From Rhodospirillales bacterium (GTDB taxonomy: Bacteria; Pseudomonadota; Alphaproteobacteria; Rhodospirillales; Casp-alpha2), in assembly GCA_030727885.1 (NCBI GenBank), contig JANRAT010000148.1:1-6092 (forward strand): DNA of 6,092 bases. Reading direction: 5' to 3'. A program made the translations under genes and the position numbers. Below, one piece after another: positions 1 through 5,815 of this stretch (positions are counted from its first letter, which is position 1; the number at the start of each line of letters is the position of its first letter). The notes beneath the pieces are model-generated. The model saw only the letters and a program-made list of their open reading frames with translations, did no database searches and was not told where the DNA came from.

Positions 1-915
1 GGGCAGGAACAGCAGGACGGCGATGATGATGGCGCCGAAAAACAGTTCCTCCATGCCCGGAAATTGCCGGAAATATTCAGGCAGCGCCGTCAGCACGATG
101 CCGCCGATCACGCTACCGATCAGACTGCCGGCACCCCCGACCATGACCATCGCAAAGTGAACGATGACCTCGGTCAGACCAAACGATTCCGGGAACACCC
201 GTTCCGTCGAGGCCGCGAACATGGCCCCCGCAACACCGACCACGGAACCGCTCCACACGAATGTCAGAATGATGTAATTGGCCGTCGAAATGCCCAGTGA
301 CGCGGTTGTCATTTCGTTGTCGCGGATCGCCATGATGGCGCGTCCGACACGCGACCTGAGAAGGTTCGACGTGCCCTTCACAACAAGCACTGTGATCACA
401 AGGAACGCATAAAACTTTGCCGTTTCCGAATGCATCGACAAGCCGAACATCGTCACGTCCGGCAACGGCAGACCATCGGTGCCGCGCGTCACGCTTTCGG
501 CGTGGATATAGACCCAGCGCATCAATTCGCCGAACGCGAGCGTGATGATCGCCAGATAATAAATGCGGATACCACGGAGTGCGGTGATGCTTGCCAGCAA
601 TCCCGCCAGCCCCCCCGAAATGGCGGCACCGACAAGTGCAATCTCGAATGTGAAGCCCGCGTAGTTCATCAGGATCGCCGTCATATAGGCCCCGATCCCG
701 AAAAACGCGGTATTGGCAAATGCCAGCTGCCCCAGATTACCGATGACCAGATTGAACCCGACGGTCACCAGCACATAGACCATGATCATGTTGACCATGA
801 ACTGCAGATAATCGTTGGCAAAGAATGGAATGACCACTGCGATCAGCGGTACGAGGTAGAATATCCGTCCGCTGTGCATGAGTGATCGCTTCGCTGTTGG
901 TGTCTCTTGAGTCAT
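1..915 (-). CDS. livM: Branched-chain amino acid ABC transporter permease LivM (3'-truncated by window edge)
   Basis: This is one of the two inner-membrane permease subunits of a Liv-type importer, which forms the translocation path together with LivH. The frame is open from an ATG at 913-915 to base 1, giving 305 residues; the C-terminus lies outside the window. A short polar N-terminus (residues 1-18) is followed by a mostly hydrophobic, multi-spanning protein. LivM-type signatures include GNLGQLAFANTAFFGIGAY (59-77), the RGIRIYYLAIITLAFGE segment (114-130), and RSRVGRAIMAIRDNE (187-201), the cytoplasmic loop that contacts the ATPases. MVGGAGSLIGSVIGG (258-272) is also typical. The start is supported by a GAGGG Shine-Dalgarno at 922-926, six bases from the ATG and overlapping the livH stop codon, which points to translational coupling. 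Family assignment is firm; the actual substrate (amino acid, urea, amide or other) cannot be read from the permease. Confidence 0.95.
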   Translation of the reverse strand, partial: MTQETPTAKRSLMHSGRIFYLVPLIAVVIPFFANDYLQFMVNMIMVYVLVTVGFNLVIGNLGQLAFANTAFFGIGAYMTAILMNYAGFTFEIALVGAAISGGLAGLLASITALRGIRIYYLAIITLAFGELMRWVYIHAESVTRGTDGLPLPDVTMFGLSMHSETAKFYAFLVITVLVVKGTSNLLRSRVGRAIMAIRDNEMTTASLGISTANYIILTFVWSGSVVGVAGAMFAASTERVFPESFGLTEVIVHFAMVMVGGAGSLIGSVIGGIVLTALPEYFRQFPGMEELFFGAIIIAVLLFLP

Positions 916-921
916 TTCAGG

Positions 922-926
922 CCCTC
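922..926 (-). promoter_or_regulatory. Ribosome binding site of livM, overlapping the livH stop
   Basis: GAGGG on the minus strand overlaps the TGA stop of livH (925-927) and lies six bases before the livM ATG. Only nine bases separate livH and livM. This suggests that ribosomes finishing livH help start livM. Because the livH frameshift makes ribosomes stop at 1154-1156, this coupling would be lost in the sequence as written. Confidence 0.7.
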
Positions 927-1771
927 ACACACGAACCACGGCGCGCTTGCCGAACAATCCCGAGGGACGAACGACGAGGACCAGGATGATGACGATGTAA
1001 CTGGTGATGTCGATCAGCGCCGTATTGATATAGGCGCCGGCATATTGTTCCGTGACACCAAGGATCAATCCGCCGGCAACGGCGCCGCCAAGGGAGCCAA
1101 ATCCGCCCAACGTCATCGCCGCGAAACCGCGGATCAGGAAACCCGCACCGAGATCAGGGTGCAGCAACGAAATCGGTGCAATGAGAATACCGGCAATCGC
1201 ACCCATCGCGAGCCCGGCCCCCCACGTTGATACCGATCAGCGTCGCACCGCGTTCCGACTGATAGACGGCCTGGATAATTTTGCCGATAGAGGTTTTATA
1301 AAAGACGATAAAGAATCCGGCCAGCAGAACCGCCACGATCCCGCTGATAATCATCGCATCCCCGGTGATGACGATATCCCCGACAAATACAGGGGGCATA
1401 TCGAACACACGCGGCATCGGCATCACCTCGCGGCCCCAGATCGAGCGCGTCGTGCCACGGAAGATATATCCCAGCGAAATACTCATCATGGCAAAGCCGA
1501 TATGCGGCCCGGCCTTGATCGGATTGATGAAGCCGCGCGATATCAGAACGCCGCAGACGAACATCAGAACGATTGCGGCGATCGCGGACGGCAGAAACGG
1601 CAGTCCCAGCATCACCACCAGTACGTACACGCCGAAGGCTCCGCCCAGCACAAAATCGCCATGCCCGAAATTGACAACGGTTGTGGCTCGGAAAACGACG
1701 GTCAGCGACAGTGCGATCAGCGCATAGATCGCCCCTTGTGCGAGACCGCTCACGGTAAGTTGCATCAACAT
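925..1771 (-). pseudogene. livH: Branched-chain amino acid ABC transporter permease LivH, frameshifted
   Basis: This would be the second permease subunit of the Liv importer. The first part starts at ATG 1769-1771 and reads as a normal LivH through residue 183 (about base 1223): SGLAQGAIYALIALSLTVVF (8-27), VNFGHGDFVLGG (33-44), and the ATPase-contact region around YKTSIGKIIQAV (158-169) ending in GINV. It then passes into nonsense residues and stops at TGA 1154-1156 (205 residues). The normal C-terminal part (GAGLAMGAIAGILIAPISLL, then LGGFGSLGGAVAGG and VRPSGLFGK) continues in another frame to TGA 925-927. The break lies at a six-base C run, 1218-1223 (G on the coding strand). Joining the frames still leaves about eight residues missing against LivM in this window and against E. 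coli LivH, so a deletion of 23 or 26 bp fits better than a single-base error. The RBS is weak. A sequencing or assembly error remains possible. Confidence 0.85.
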
Positions 1772-1791
1772 TTTTTTATTGCCCGTAACAG

Positions 1792-1849
1792 AAAAAAAGG
1801 GGGGCGCCGGTTAAACCGCGTTCAGGCTGCCGGCGCCCCTTGTTTTTTT
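1792..1849 (-). terminator. Strong hairpin with flanking T-tracts between livK and livH (attenuator or terminator)
   Basis: GGGGCGCCGG at 1801-1810 pairs perfectly with CCGGCGCCCC at 1830-1839, enclosing a 19-base loop. On the minus strand the stem is followed by CC and seven T (1798-1792). On the plus strand it is followed by TTG and seven T (1843-1849). It therefore has the form of an intrinsic terminator in both directions. It lies 18 bases after the livK stop and about 30 bases before livH, in the direction of operon transcription. Partial termination here would give more binding protein than permease, a common arrangement for importers. Alternatively it is mainly a 3' stabilising structure for the livK message. 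Confidence 0.8.
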
Positions 1850-1857
1850 CGACCGAA

Positions 1858-3042
1858 TTACATCGGCTGGTTCCAGCCTTTCATGACCGTAGGCTTGCCG
1901 TTAATGAAACCGGCCACAGCCGATTCCTTGACGCCATGACGGTCATCTGCGGCCCACGTGATGTTGGTCGCGAAGATGCCGGTATCGAAGTTCTTGATCT
2001 TGTCCATTTCGGCAATGAACTTCTCGCGCGTCAGTTTCGGTCCGGCATTTTTGAGTGCCTGGACGACGGCAACGGCGCTACCTATGGAAACGTAGCTGAA
2101 CCCGGTAATGGTCTCACCCGGATTGTACTTCAGGATCATGTCGTTCCATTTCTTCATGCCGGGGCCTTCGACGGTATCGATGAAGGCGTGTGGCACGTAG
2201 TAGTTCTTCACCGTATTGATATCGCCGATACGCGCCAGCGTGTTTTCCAGATCGGTCCCGGCGGCACCCATCACCGGAATGTCGGTGATGCCGTACTTTA
2301 TGAGATCCTTCAGGAAAATCACCGTTTCCGCTTCATAAAGCGACGCGACGATGAAGTCCGGCTTTGCTTCCCTGATCTTCAGGACCTGGGCCGTGGCGTC
2401 CGTCTGGCCGCGTTCCATGGCAAGAATCATGCTCGGCTCGATGCCCTTCGACTTCATGTAGTCCCGGGTCGGGTCGGCATAGCTTTTGGCCCAGTCGTTT
2501 GAGTGCTCGACCATGACGACGTTTTTGGTCCCGGGCTTGGACATGACGAATTTGCCCATCGTGTAGCCATACGCGGGGCCGGCGGGAACGCCATGGAAAA
2601 CGTTCGGGGTTGGCGGCATCGAAATGTTCGGGTTCACCGCATGCGCGACGATCCAGGGAATGCCGGACTCAACGATGATATCCTTGACCGCCATGGCGAC
2701 ACCGCTGCACGAGTTGCCGTGCATGATGAACACCTTGTCCTGCGAGACCAGTTTCTTGGCTGCAGCAATACCCTTGGCCGGCTGGCAGGCGGTATCTTCC
2801 TGGATCAGTTCGAACGTGCGCCCGTGCACGCCGCCCTGATCGTTGATCATCTTGTAGTAAGCCATCTCCCCGATCTGCGCCTTGCTATAGCTTGACGCAT
2901 TTCCGGAAAACGGACCCATAACGCCGATCTTGATCGTGGTGTCGGTCAGGCCGGTCGTATCGTCGGCAAATGCGGTGCCGGCCATCAGGCCCATCGCCGC
3001 AAGTACGCCGAGTGATCTTGCTAGTGTTGCTTTAAGTTTCAT
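1858..3042 (-). CDS. livK: Periplasmic branched-chain amino acid-type substrate-binding protein LivK
   Basis: This is the periplasmic solute receptor that delivers ligand to the LivHM permease (type I periplasmic binding fold, Peripla_BP_6 family). The protein has 394 residues, a normal length. The start at ATG 3040-3042 was chosen because GGAGG at 3050-3054 lies seven bases upstream and the protein then opens with a clean signal peptide: MKLK, a hydrophobic core LGVLAAMGLMAG, and a probable cleavage after AFA (residue 26). IKIGVMGPFSG near residue 38 is the usual first strand of the family. Cys86 and Cys112 match in spacing the pair that forms a disulfide in E. coli LivJ. GFSYVSIGSAVAVVQAL near the C-terminus is also typical. 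Substrate specificity is uncertain, since homologues bind amino acids, amides, urea and aromatic compounds. It is the first gene of the operon. An IS ends about 70 bp upstream, so its native promoter may be altered. An ATG at 3046-3048 is possible but too close to the RBS. Confidence 0.93.
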   Translation of the reverse strand: MKLKATLARSLGVLAAMGLMAGTAFADDTTGLTDTTIKIGVMGPFSGNASSYSKAQIGEMAYYKMINDQGGVHGRTFELIQEDTACQPAKGIAAAKKLVSQDKVFIMHGNSCSGVAMAVKDIIVESGIPWIVAHAVNPNISMPPTPNVFHGVPAGPAYGYTMGKFVMSKPGTKNVVMVEHSNDWAKSYADPTRDYMKSKGIEPSMILAMERGQTDATAQVLKIREAKPDFIVASLYEAETVIFLKDLIKYGITDIPVMGAAGTDLENTLARIGDINTVKNYYVPHAFIDTVEGPGMKKWNDMILKYNPGETITGFSYVSIGSAVAVVQALKNAGPKLTREKFIAEMDKIKNFDTGIFATNITWAADDRHGVKESAVAGFINGKPTVMKGWNQPM

Positions 3043-3049
3043 TGTCATG

Positions 3050-3054
3050 CCTCC
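3050..3054 (-). promoter_or_regulatory. Ribosome binding site that fixes the livK start
   Basis: A perfect GGAGG on the minus strand ends seven bases before the ATG at 3040-3042. It is only one base from the alternative ATG at 3046-3048. The spacing favours the inner start, which also gives the expected signal peptide. The longer open frame reaching ATG 3133-3135 has no such site and runs into the insertion sequence. Confidence 0.8.
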
Positions 3055-3105
3055 AGTGTGGTTAAAACTGATCTCCTCCGGTGCCGCGTGGCTTGCGCGA
3101 TCTTG

Positions 3106-3111
3106 ATTATA
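3106..3111 (-). promoter_or_regulatory. Candidate -10 box for livK at the IS junction
   Basis: TATAAT on the minus strand lies one base from the 22-bp left inverted repeat of the IS and about 64 bases upstream of the livK ATG. A -35 element 16-18 bp further upstream would have to lie inside the IS, near 3128-3135. The sequence there (TGTTAT or GTTATC) matches TTGACA poorly. The box could be the remnant of the native livK promoter whose -35 was displaced by the insertion, or part of a weak hybrid promoter. This is inferred from the consensus match only. Confidence 0.35.
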
Positions 3112-3133
3112 TTTTGGGGCTGTCCTAGATAAC
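3112..3133 (+). repeat. Left terminal inverted repeat of the IS
   Basis: These 22 bases (TTTT followed by GGGGCTGTCCTAGATAAC) are the exact reverse complement of 3816-3837. The match ends at both sides: position 3111 and position 3134 do not pair with the partners of the right end. The inner GATAAC also forms one arm of a hairpin before the transposase gene. Confidence 0.95.
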
Positions 3134-3150
3134 ACATAAAAGGTGTTATC
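3128..3150 (+). promoter_or_regulatory. Hairpin overlapping the left IS end and the transposase ribosome binding site
   Basis: GATAACAC (3128-3135) and GTGTTATC (3143-3150) are perfect inverted copies separated by seven bases. The likely Shine-Dalgarno AAAAGG (3138-3143) lies mostly in the loop, and the second arm ends directly before the ATG at 3151. In RNA this could limit transposase translation, especially in transcripts reading in from outside. As DNA it could be a transposase or regulator site. The structure is seen directly; the function is inferred. Confidence 0.5.
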
Positions 3151-3816
3151 ATGATCAATATGAGAAAGAGTCGATTAAGTGTCTACAAACAAGACCGTCT
3201 TATTGAACATTTTGTGTCTGGCTCCACAGCACGAACAGCGGCCTCTTTGGTTGGTGTAAATAAGTCTACAGCCGCCTATTTTTACTGTCGCCTTCGCGAG
3301 ATCATTGTTTTGGAAATTGAGCAAGCGAGCCATGAAATTTTTGACGGTGAAATTGAAGTCGATGAAAGCTATTTTGGCGGCAAGCGTAAGGGCAAACGTG
3401 GCCGTGGTGCGGCAGGGAAAGTCCCGGTATTTGGCCTTTTGAAGCGTGGGGGAAGGGTCTACACGAAGATTATACCTGACGCCTCGTCCGCAACTCTGAT
3501 GCCGATCATTGAGCGGAAAGTGATACCTGACAGCATCGTCTATTCAGACTGTTGGCGCGGTTATAACGTGCTGGATGTATCTGACTTTAAGCATTTTCGC
3601 ATCAATCATTCCAAGCTTTTTGCAGACAAGAGAAATCACATCAACGGCATAGAGAATTTTTGGAACCAGGCTAAGCGCCATATGCGCAAATTTAACGGTG
3701 TTCCGAAGACGCATTTTGGGCTATTTTTGAAGGAGTGTGAGTGGCGATTTAACAACAGTGACCCATCCGCTCAATTATTGCAATTAAGACAATGGGTTAG
3801 AAACTATTTAAGATAG
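3151..3816 (+). CDS. IS1595-family DDE transposase
   Basis: The protein has 221 residues and catalyses movement of its own element. A helix-turn-helix-like region (about 24-45, with SLVGVNKSTAAYF) is followed by the RNase H-like catalytic domain. The probable catalytic acids are Asp71 in EVDESYFGGK, Asp133 in YSDCWRGY and Glu168 in HINGIENFW, which is the IS1595/ISXO2-like pattern. A basic patch KRKGKRGRG (78-86) probably contacts DNA. The C-terminal ECEWRFN near 195-201 is also typical. All three acids and both termini are present, so the enzyme should be active. Start: ATG 3151 has AAAAGG seven bases upstream; ATG 3160 (MRKSRLS) is an alternative that matches the usual family N-terminus. 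The TAG stop (3814-3816) ends on the first base of the right inverted repeat. Confidence 0.93.
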   Translation: MINMRKSRLSVYKQDRLIEHFVSGSTARTAASLVGVNKSTAAYFYCRLREIIVLEIEQASHEIFDGEIEVDESYFGGKRKGKRGRGAAGKVPVFGLLKRGGRVYTKIIPDASSATLMPIIERKVIPDSIVYSDCWRGYNVLDVSDFKHFRINHSKLFADKRNHINGIENFWNQAKRHMRKFNGVPKTHFGLFLKECEWRFNNSDPSAQLLQLRQWVRNYLR

Positions 3817-3837
3817 TTATCTAGGACAGCCCCAAAA
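3816..3837 (+). repeat. Right terminal inverted repeat of the IS
   Basis: This is an exact 22-bp inverted copy of 3112-3133, beginning GTTATCTAGG and ending CCCCAAAA. Its first base is the last base of the transposase stop codon. Its end lies 18 bp from the motB-like start codon, with no terminator in between. Confidence 0.95.
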
Positions 3838-3842
3838 ATAAA

Positions 3843-3847
3843 AAGGA
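3843..3847 (+). promoter_or_regulatory. Ribosome binding site supporting the TTG start of the motB-like gene
   Basis: AAGGA ends eight bases before TTG 3856, a good spacing. It is only three bases from TTG 3851, which is in a different frame. There is no ATG in a suitable place. The site lies in the few bases between the IS end and the gene, so it is either native DNA next to the IS or was created by chance at the junction. Confidence 0.55.
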
Positions 3848-3855
3848 CCCTTGAT

Positions 3856-4890
3856 TTGCCCCCCCCACCCCCAGAAGAGCCAGAAAATGATGAAAGCTGG
3901 ATGGCAACCTTTGCTGATACGGTCACGCTTTTAATGGCATTTTTTGTTATGTTGCTTACATTCACTGAATTCGATATGCCAGCATATGAAGAAATGACGT
4001 CAGCCATTTCTACCGCAGTGGGAGGTAGCGACAAGCAGTCAACAACACAAAGCCTGAAAATAGACGTTGAGGACAAGGTCTATGAAATGCAGGCCGACCA
4101 GGTTATTTCTGTTGGCAGCGACGAAAAAGGCGTCACGATCGAACTCCAATCAAACGCCTTTTTTCAGCCTGGCTCCGCCGACATCCTACCGGCAGCCATT
4201 CCGGTTTTGCAAAAGCTTGCCGAGACATTATCGTCACCAAACTATGAACTTTATAACGTTGTCGTTGAAGGGCATACCGACGACGGAACAATCAATACAC
4301 CGCGCTTCCCGTCCAACTGGGAACTTTCCTCAGCGCGCGCCGCAACGGTCGTACGCATGTTCGAAGCGAACAACGTCGCCAGGGAAAGACTGAGGGCAAC
4401 CGGATATGCCGATACCCGGCCAAAAGTTCCCAATCTGGATCTTGAAGGCAAACCTATCCCCGAAAACAGGGCAACCAACCGCCGTGTCGTGCTGCGCCTG
4501 CATCCTATGTCCCTGAACGAACGAGATGCCTACGTACGGGCACAGGAATTCAAACGTCGCCTTGCTGAAGCCACGGCCGCAAAGCCGGCTCAGGCGTCAC
4601 AATCAGCAACCAAGTCGGCAATCGAGAATCGCCTGCCGATCCAGCCTACTCCTTCCGCGCTTGATCCCAAGCAGCAGGATACCAAGGCGCTGATTGATAA
4701 CCTCAAGCGCGAATTCATCAGTCAGTTCAAAGCTGGTGAGCCAAAGAACATCAACGTACTCAAAGAATGGCAGCTGAAATTCGATAATCTCGCTTCCAGA
4801 CGGAGTAAAACCCTGGAAACCGATTTTAAACAGATCGAAACGTTCCTGAATGACGAGCGCATACGGCTGACGGCCAAGCCTGCCAGCTGA
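3856..4890 (+). CDS. motB: MotB-like flagellar stator protein with OmpA-type peptidoglycan-binding domain and long C-terminal extension
   Basis: MotB-type proteins pair with MotA to form the ion channel that drives flagellar rotation, and anchor it to peptidoglycan. The protein has 344 residues. A proline- and acid-rich start (PPPPPEEPE) leads to WMATFADTVTLLMAFFVMLL (15-34), a single membrane helix with the conserved ion-binding Asp at residue 21. A periplasmic linker follows, then an OmpA/MotB domain (about 88-216) with VEGHTDD (137-143), NWELSSARA (154-162), GYADTRP (183-189) and NRATNRRVVLRL (204-215). Residues about 220-344 are an extra tail: an Ala/Lys/Gln/Pro-rich linker, then a charged, probably helical segment. 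The start is uncertain: TTG 3856 has an AAGGA site, but the first codons form a C8 tract and an IS ends 18 bp upstream, so a few native residues may be lost. motA, often the preceding gene, is absent here. Another OmpA-like or stator-like role is possible. Confidence 0.82.
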   Translation: MPPPPPEEPENDESWMATFADTVTLLMAFFVMLLTFTEFDMPAYEEMTSAISTAVGGSDKQSTTQSLKIDVEDKVYEMQADQVISVGSDEKGVTIELQSNAFFQPGSADILPAAIPVLQKLAETLSSPNYELYNVVVEGHTDDGTINTPRFPSNWELSSARAATVVRMFEANNVARERLRATGYADTRPKVPNLDLEGKPIPENRATNRRVVLRLHPMSLNERDAYVRAQEFKRRLAEATAAKPAQASQSATKSAIENRLPIQPTPSALDPKQQDTKALIDNLKREFISQFKAGEPKNINVLKEWQLKFDNLASRRSKTLETDFKQIETFLNDERIRLTAKPAS

Positions 4891-4990
4891 TTTCAGTATT
4901 TTCAGGAATATAAATTCGCGGCCAGAATAAATCCCACGTCGTTACTCGACGCTCAAACCCACGTCGTTACTCGACGCACAACCTAAGTCT
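4891..4990. other. Convergent intergenic region between motB-like gene and hydrolase gene
   Basis: The two genes end facing each other, 100 bp apart. The first 40 bases are AT-rich with no clear stem and T-tract; the remainder is occupied by tandem repeats with small internal dyads. No standard intrinsic terminator is seen for either gene. Confidence 0.6.
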
Positions 4991-5001
4991 TTATTCGACG
5001 A
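4933..5001 (-). repeat. Tandem repeat whose third, diverged copy is the 3' end of the hydrolase gene
   Basis: CCCACGTCGTTACTCGACGC occurs at 4933-4952 and again, identically, at 4958-4977. A related copy lies at 4982-5001, CCTAAGTCTTTATTCGACGA, with 15 of 20 bases identical. The spacing is 25 then 24 bp. The third copy includes the TAA stop and last codons of the hydrolase gene (4991-5815), so the array looks like duplications of that gene end. Each of the two identical copies holds a 5-bp inverted repeat, CGTCG and CGACG around a five-base loop, which is absent from the third. The array could help end the converging transcripts, but it has no T-tract. Confidence 0.8.
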
Positions 5002-5815
5002 TGATTTCCATGCCTTCACGGCTGACGAAATTGCCTTCCCAGGCATCGGCGGCTTCAATCGCCAGATTATCCATGAATTCGTCATTGTGATCAGGATCGT
5101 GGTGGAAGATGGCCAGCCGTTTTACATTTGCTGCCCGGCACAGGTTCATGCCTTCAACCCACGTAGAGTGCCCCCAGCCGACTTTGGCAGGGAACTCTTC
5201 TTCGGTATACGTGCTGTCATATATGACCAGATCAGCCCCTTCGATCAGGGCCAGGATGTTCTGGTCGGGCTTGCCCGGAACATGTTCGGTATCCGTTACA
5301 TAGACAACCGAATTACCATCGTGATTCACCCGGTACGCCGTCGCCCCGTTGGGGTGATTGAGGGCAGCTGTCTGAATATCGACTCCCTTGGCCAGCGAGA
5401 AACTGTCGCCGGCTTCAAAGTCTTCAAACTTCAGGCTGGCCTGCATCGCTTCAAGGGGTACAGGGAACATCGGGTTATGCATTTGCGTCGATAACACATC
5501 CTGAACGCCACCCTGATTTTTCAGGTGTCCCGCCATGATGTGAATTGAACGTTTGGCGTCATACGCCGGAACGAAAAACGGAAAGCCGTTGATATGATCC
5601 CAATGGGTATGGGTCAACAGAAGGTGCGATTCCTTGACGTCGTCCTTGATGAAAGCGTTGCCGTAGTTACGGATACCCGTACCCGCATCCATGACAAAAC
5701 TATAGTCACCAGCTTCAATTTCAATGCAGCTGGTGTTGCCACCGTACTTCATATGATCAGGGGTCGCACAGGCAATGCTACCGCGAACACCCCAGAATTT
5801 TACACGAATCGTCAT
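4991..5815 (-). CDS. Metallo-beta-lactamase-fold metal-dependent hydrolase
   Basis: This is a 274-residue, probably cytoplasmic, single-domain enzyme of the metallo-beta-lactamase superfamily, in the group that opens with FWGVRGSI and YGGNTSC (7-14, 24-30) and is related to RNase Z/PhnP-like phosphodiesterases. Probable metal ligands are the HTHWDH motif (His69, His71, Asp73, His74), His154 in NHPNG, Asp175 in VTDTEH and His239 or His238 in FHHDP; Asp200 and His216 (GWGHST) are also conserved-looking. The full binuclear site is thus present. No signal peptide or membrane segment is seen. Superfamily membership indicates a hydrolase, perhaps a phosphodiester hydrolase; the substrate is unknown. 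Start: ATG 5813-5815, with only a weak GCGGGA upstream, but FWGVRGS follows at the family-typical distance. It converges on the motB-like gene and need not share its function. The last codons lie in a tandem repeat. Confidence 0.88.
   Translation of the reverse strand: MTIRVKFWGVRGSIACATPDHMKYGGNTSCIEIEAGDYSFVMDAGTGIRNYGNAFIKDDVKESHLLLTHTHWDHINGFPFFVPAYDAKRSIHIMAGHLKNQGGVQDVLSTQMHNPMFPVPLEAMQASLKFEDFEAGDSFSLAKGVDIQTAALNHPNGATAYRVNHDGNSVVYVTDTEHVPGKPDQNILALIEGADLVIYDSTYTEEEFPAKVGWGHSTWVEGMNLCRAANVKRLAIFHHDPDHNDEFMDNLAIEAADAWEGNFVSREGMEIIVE

Larger units (their letters stand above)
3112..3837 (+). mobile_element. IS1595-family (IS1016-like) insertion sequence, apparently complete
   Basis: The element is 726 bp between the outer ends of perfect 22-bp inverted repeats; if the outermost TTTT/AAAA are not counted it is 718 bp (3116-3833). 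It carries one intact transposase gene. Size, ends beginning GGGGCTGTCC, and a transposase with DESYFGG and HINGIENFW motifs fit the IS1016 group of the IS1595 family. Its base composition is visibly lower in GC than the liv genes, consistent with recent arrival. IS1595 elements usually make 8-bp target duplications, but none is present at either possible boundary. Only ATA (3109-3111 and 3838-3840) repeats directly. The element may therefore mark a recombination junction. It lies between livK, reading away to the left, and the motB-like gene, reading away to the right. Confidence 0.9.

Noticed and set aside
1052..1939. Long plus-strand frame of 295 codons opposite livH
   Set aside because: Its product is rich in Arg, His, Asp and Gln with no recognisable domain, as expected for antisense frames of GC-rich membrane genes; it also spans the terminator hairpin. 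The minus strand encodes clear LivH sequence.
1840..2895. Plus-strand frames at 1840-2502 and 2503-2895
   Set aside because: They lie antisense to livK, which has clear family motifs and a signal peptide; their products resemble nothing known.
3103..3131. Transposase promoter with -35 TTGATT in the flank and TAGATA in the IS end, 17 bp apart
   Set aside because: Spacing is right but the -10 matches only three of six bases; too weak to list as a feature.
3043..3135. Longer LivK starting at ATG 3133-3135
   Set aside because: The extra 31 residues would begin inside the IS, lack a ribosome site, and bury the signal peptide; GGAGG at 3050-3054 and the signal peptide support ATG 3040-3042.
3109..3840. 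ATA as a 3-bp target duplication of the IS
   Set aside because: A 3-bp match next to AT-rich ends is easily chance, and the family usually makes 8-bp repeats.
4933..5001. CRISPR-like array
   Set aside because: Only two exact copies with five-base gaps and a third inside a coding end; no spacers of useful length and no cas genes.
5087..5494. Plus-strand frame opposite the metallo-hydrolase gene
   Set aside because: The minus strand carries the full HTHWDH metal-site protein; this frame is its shadow.
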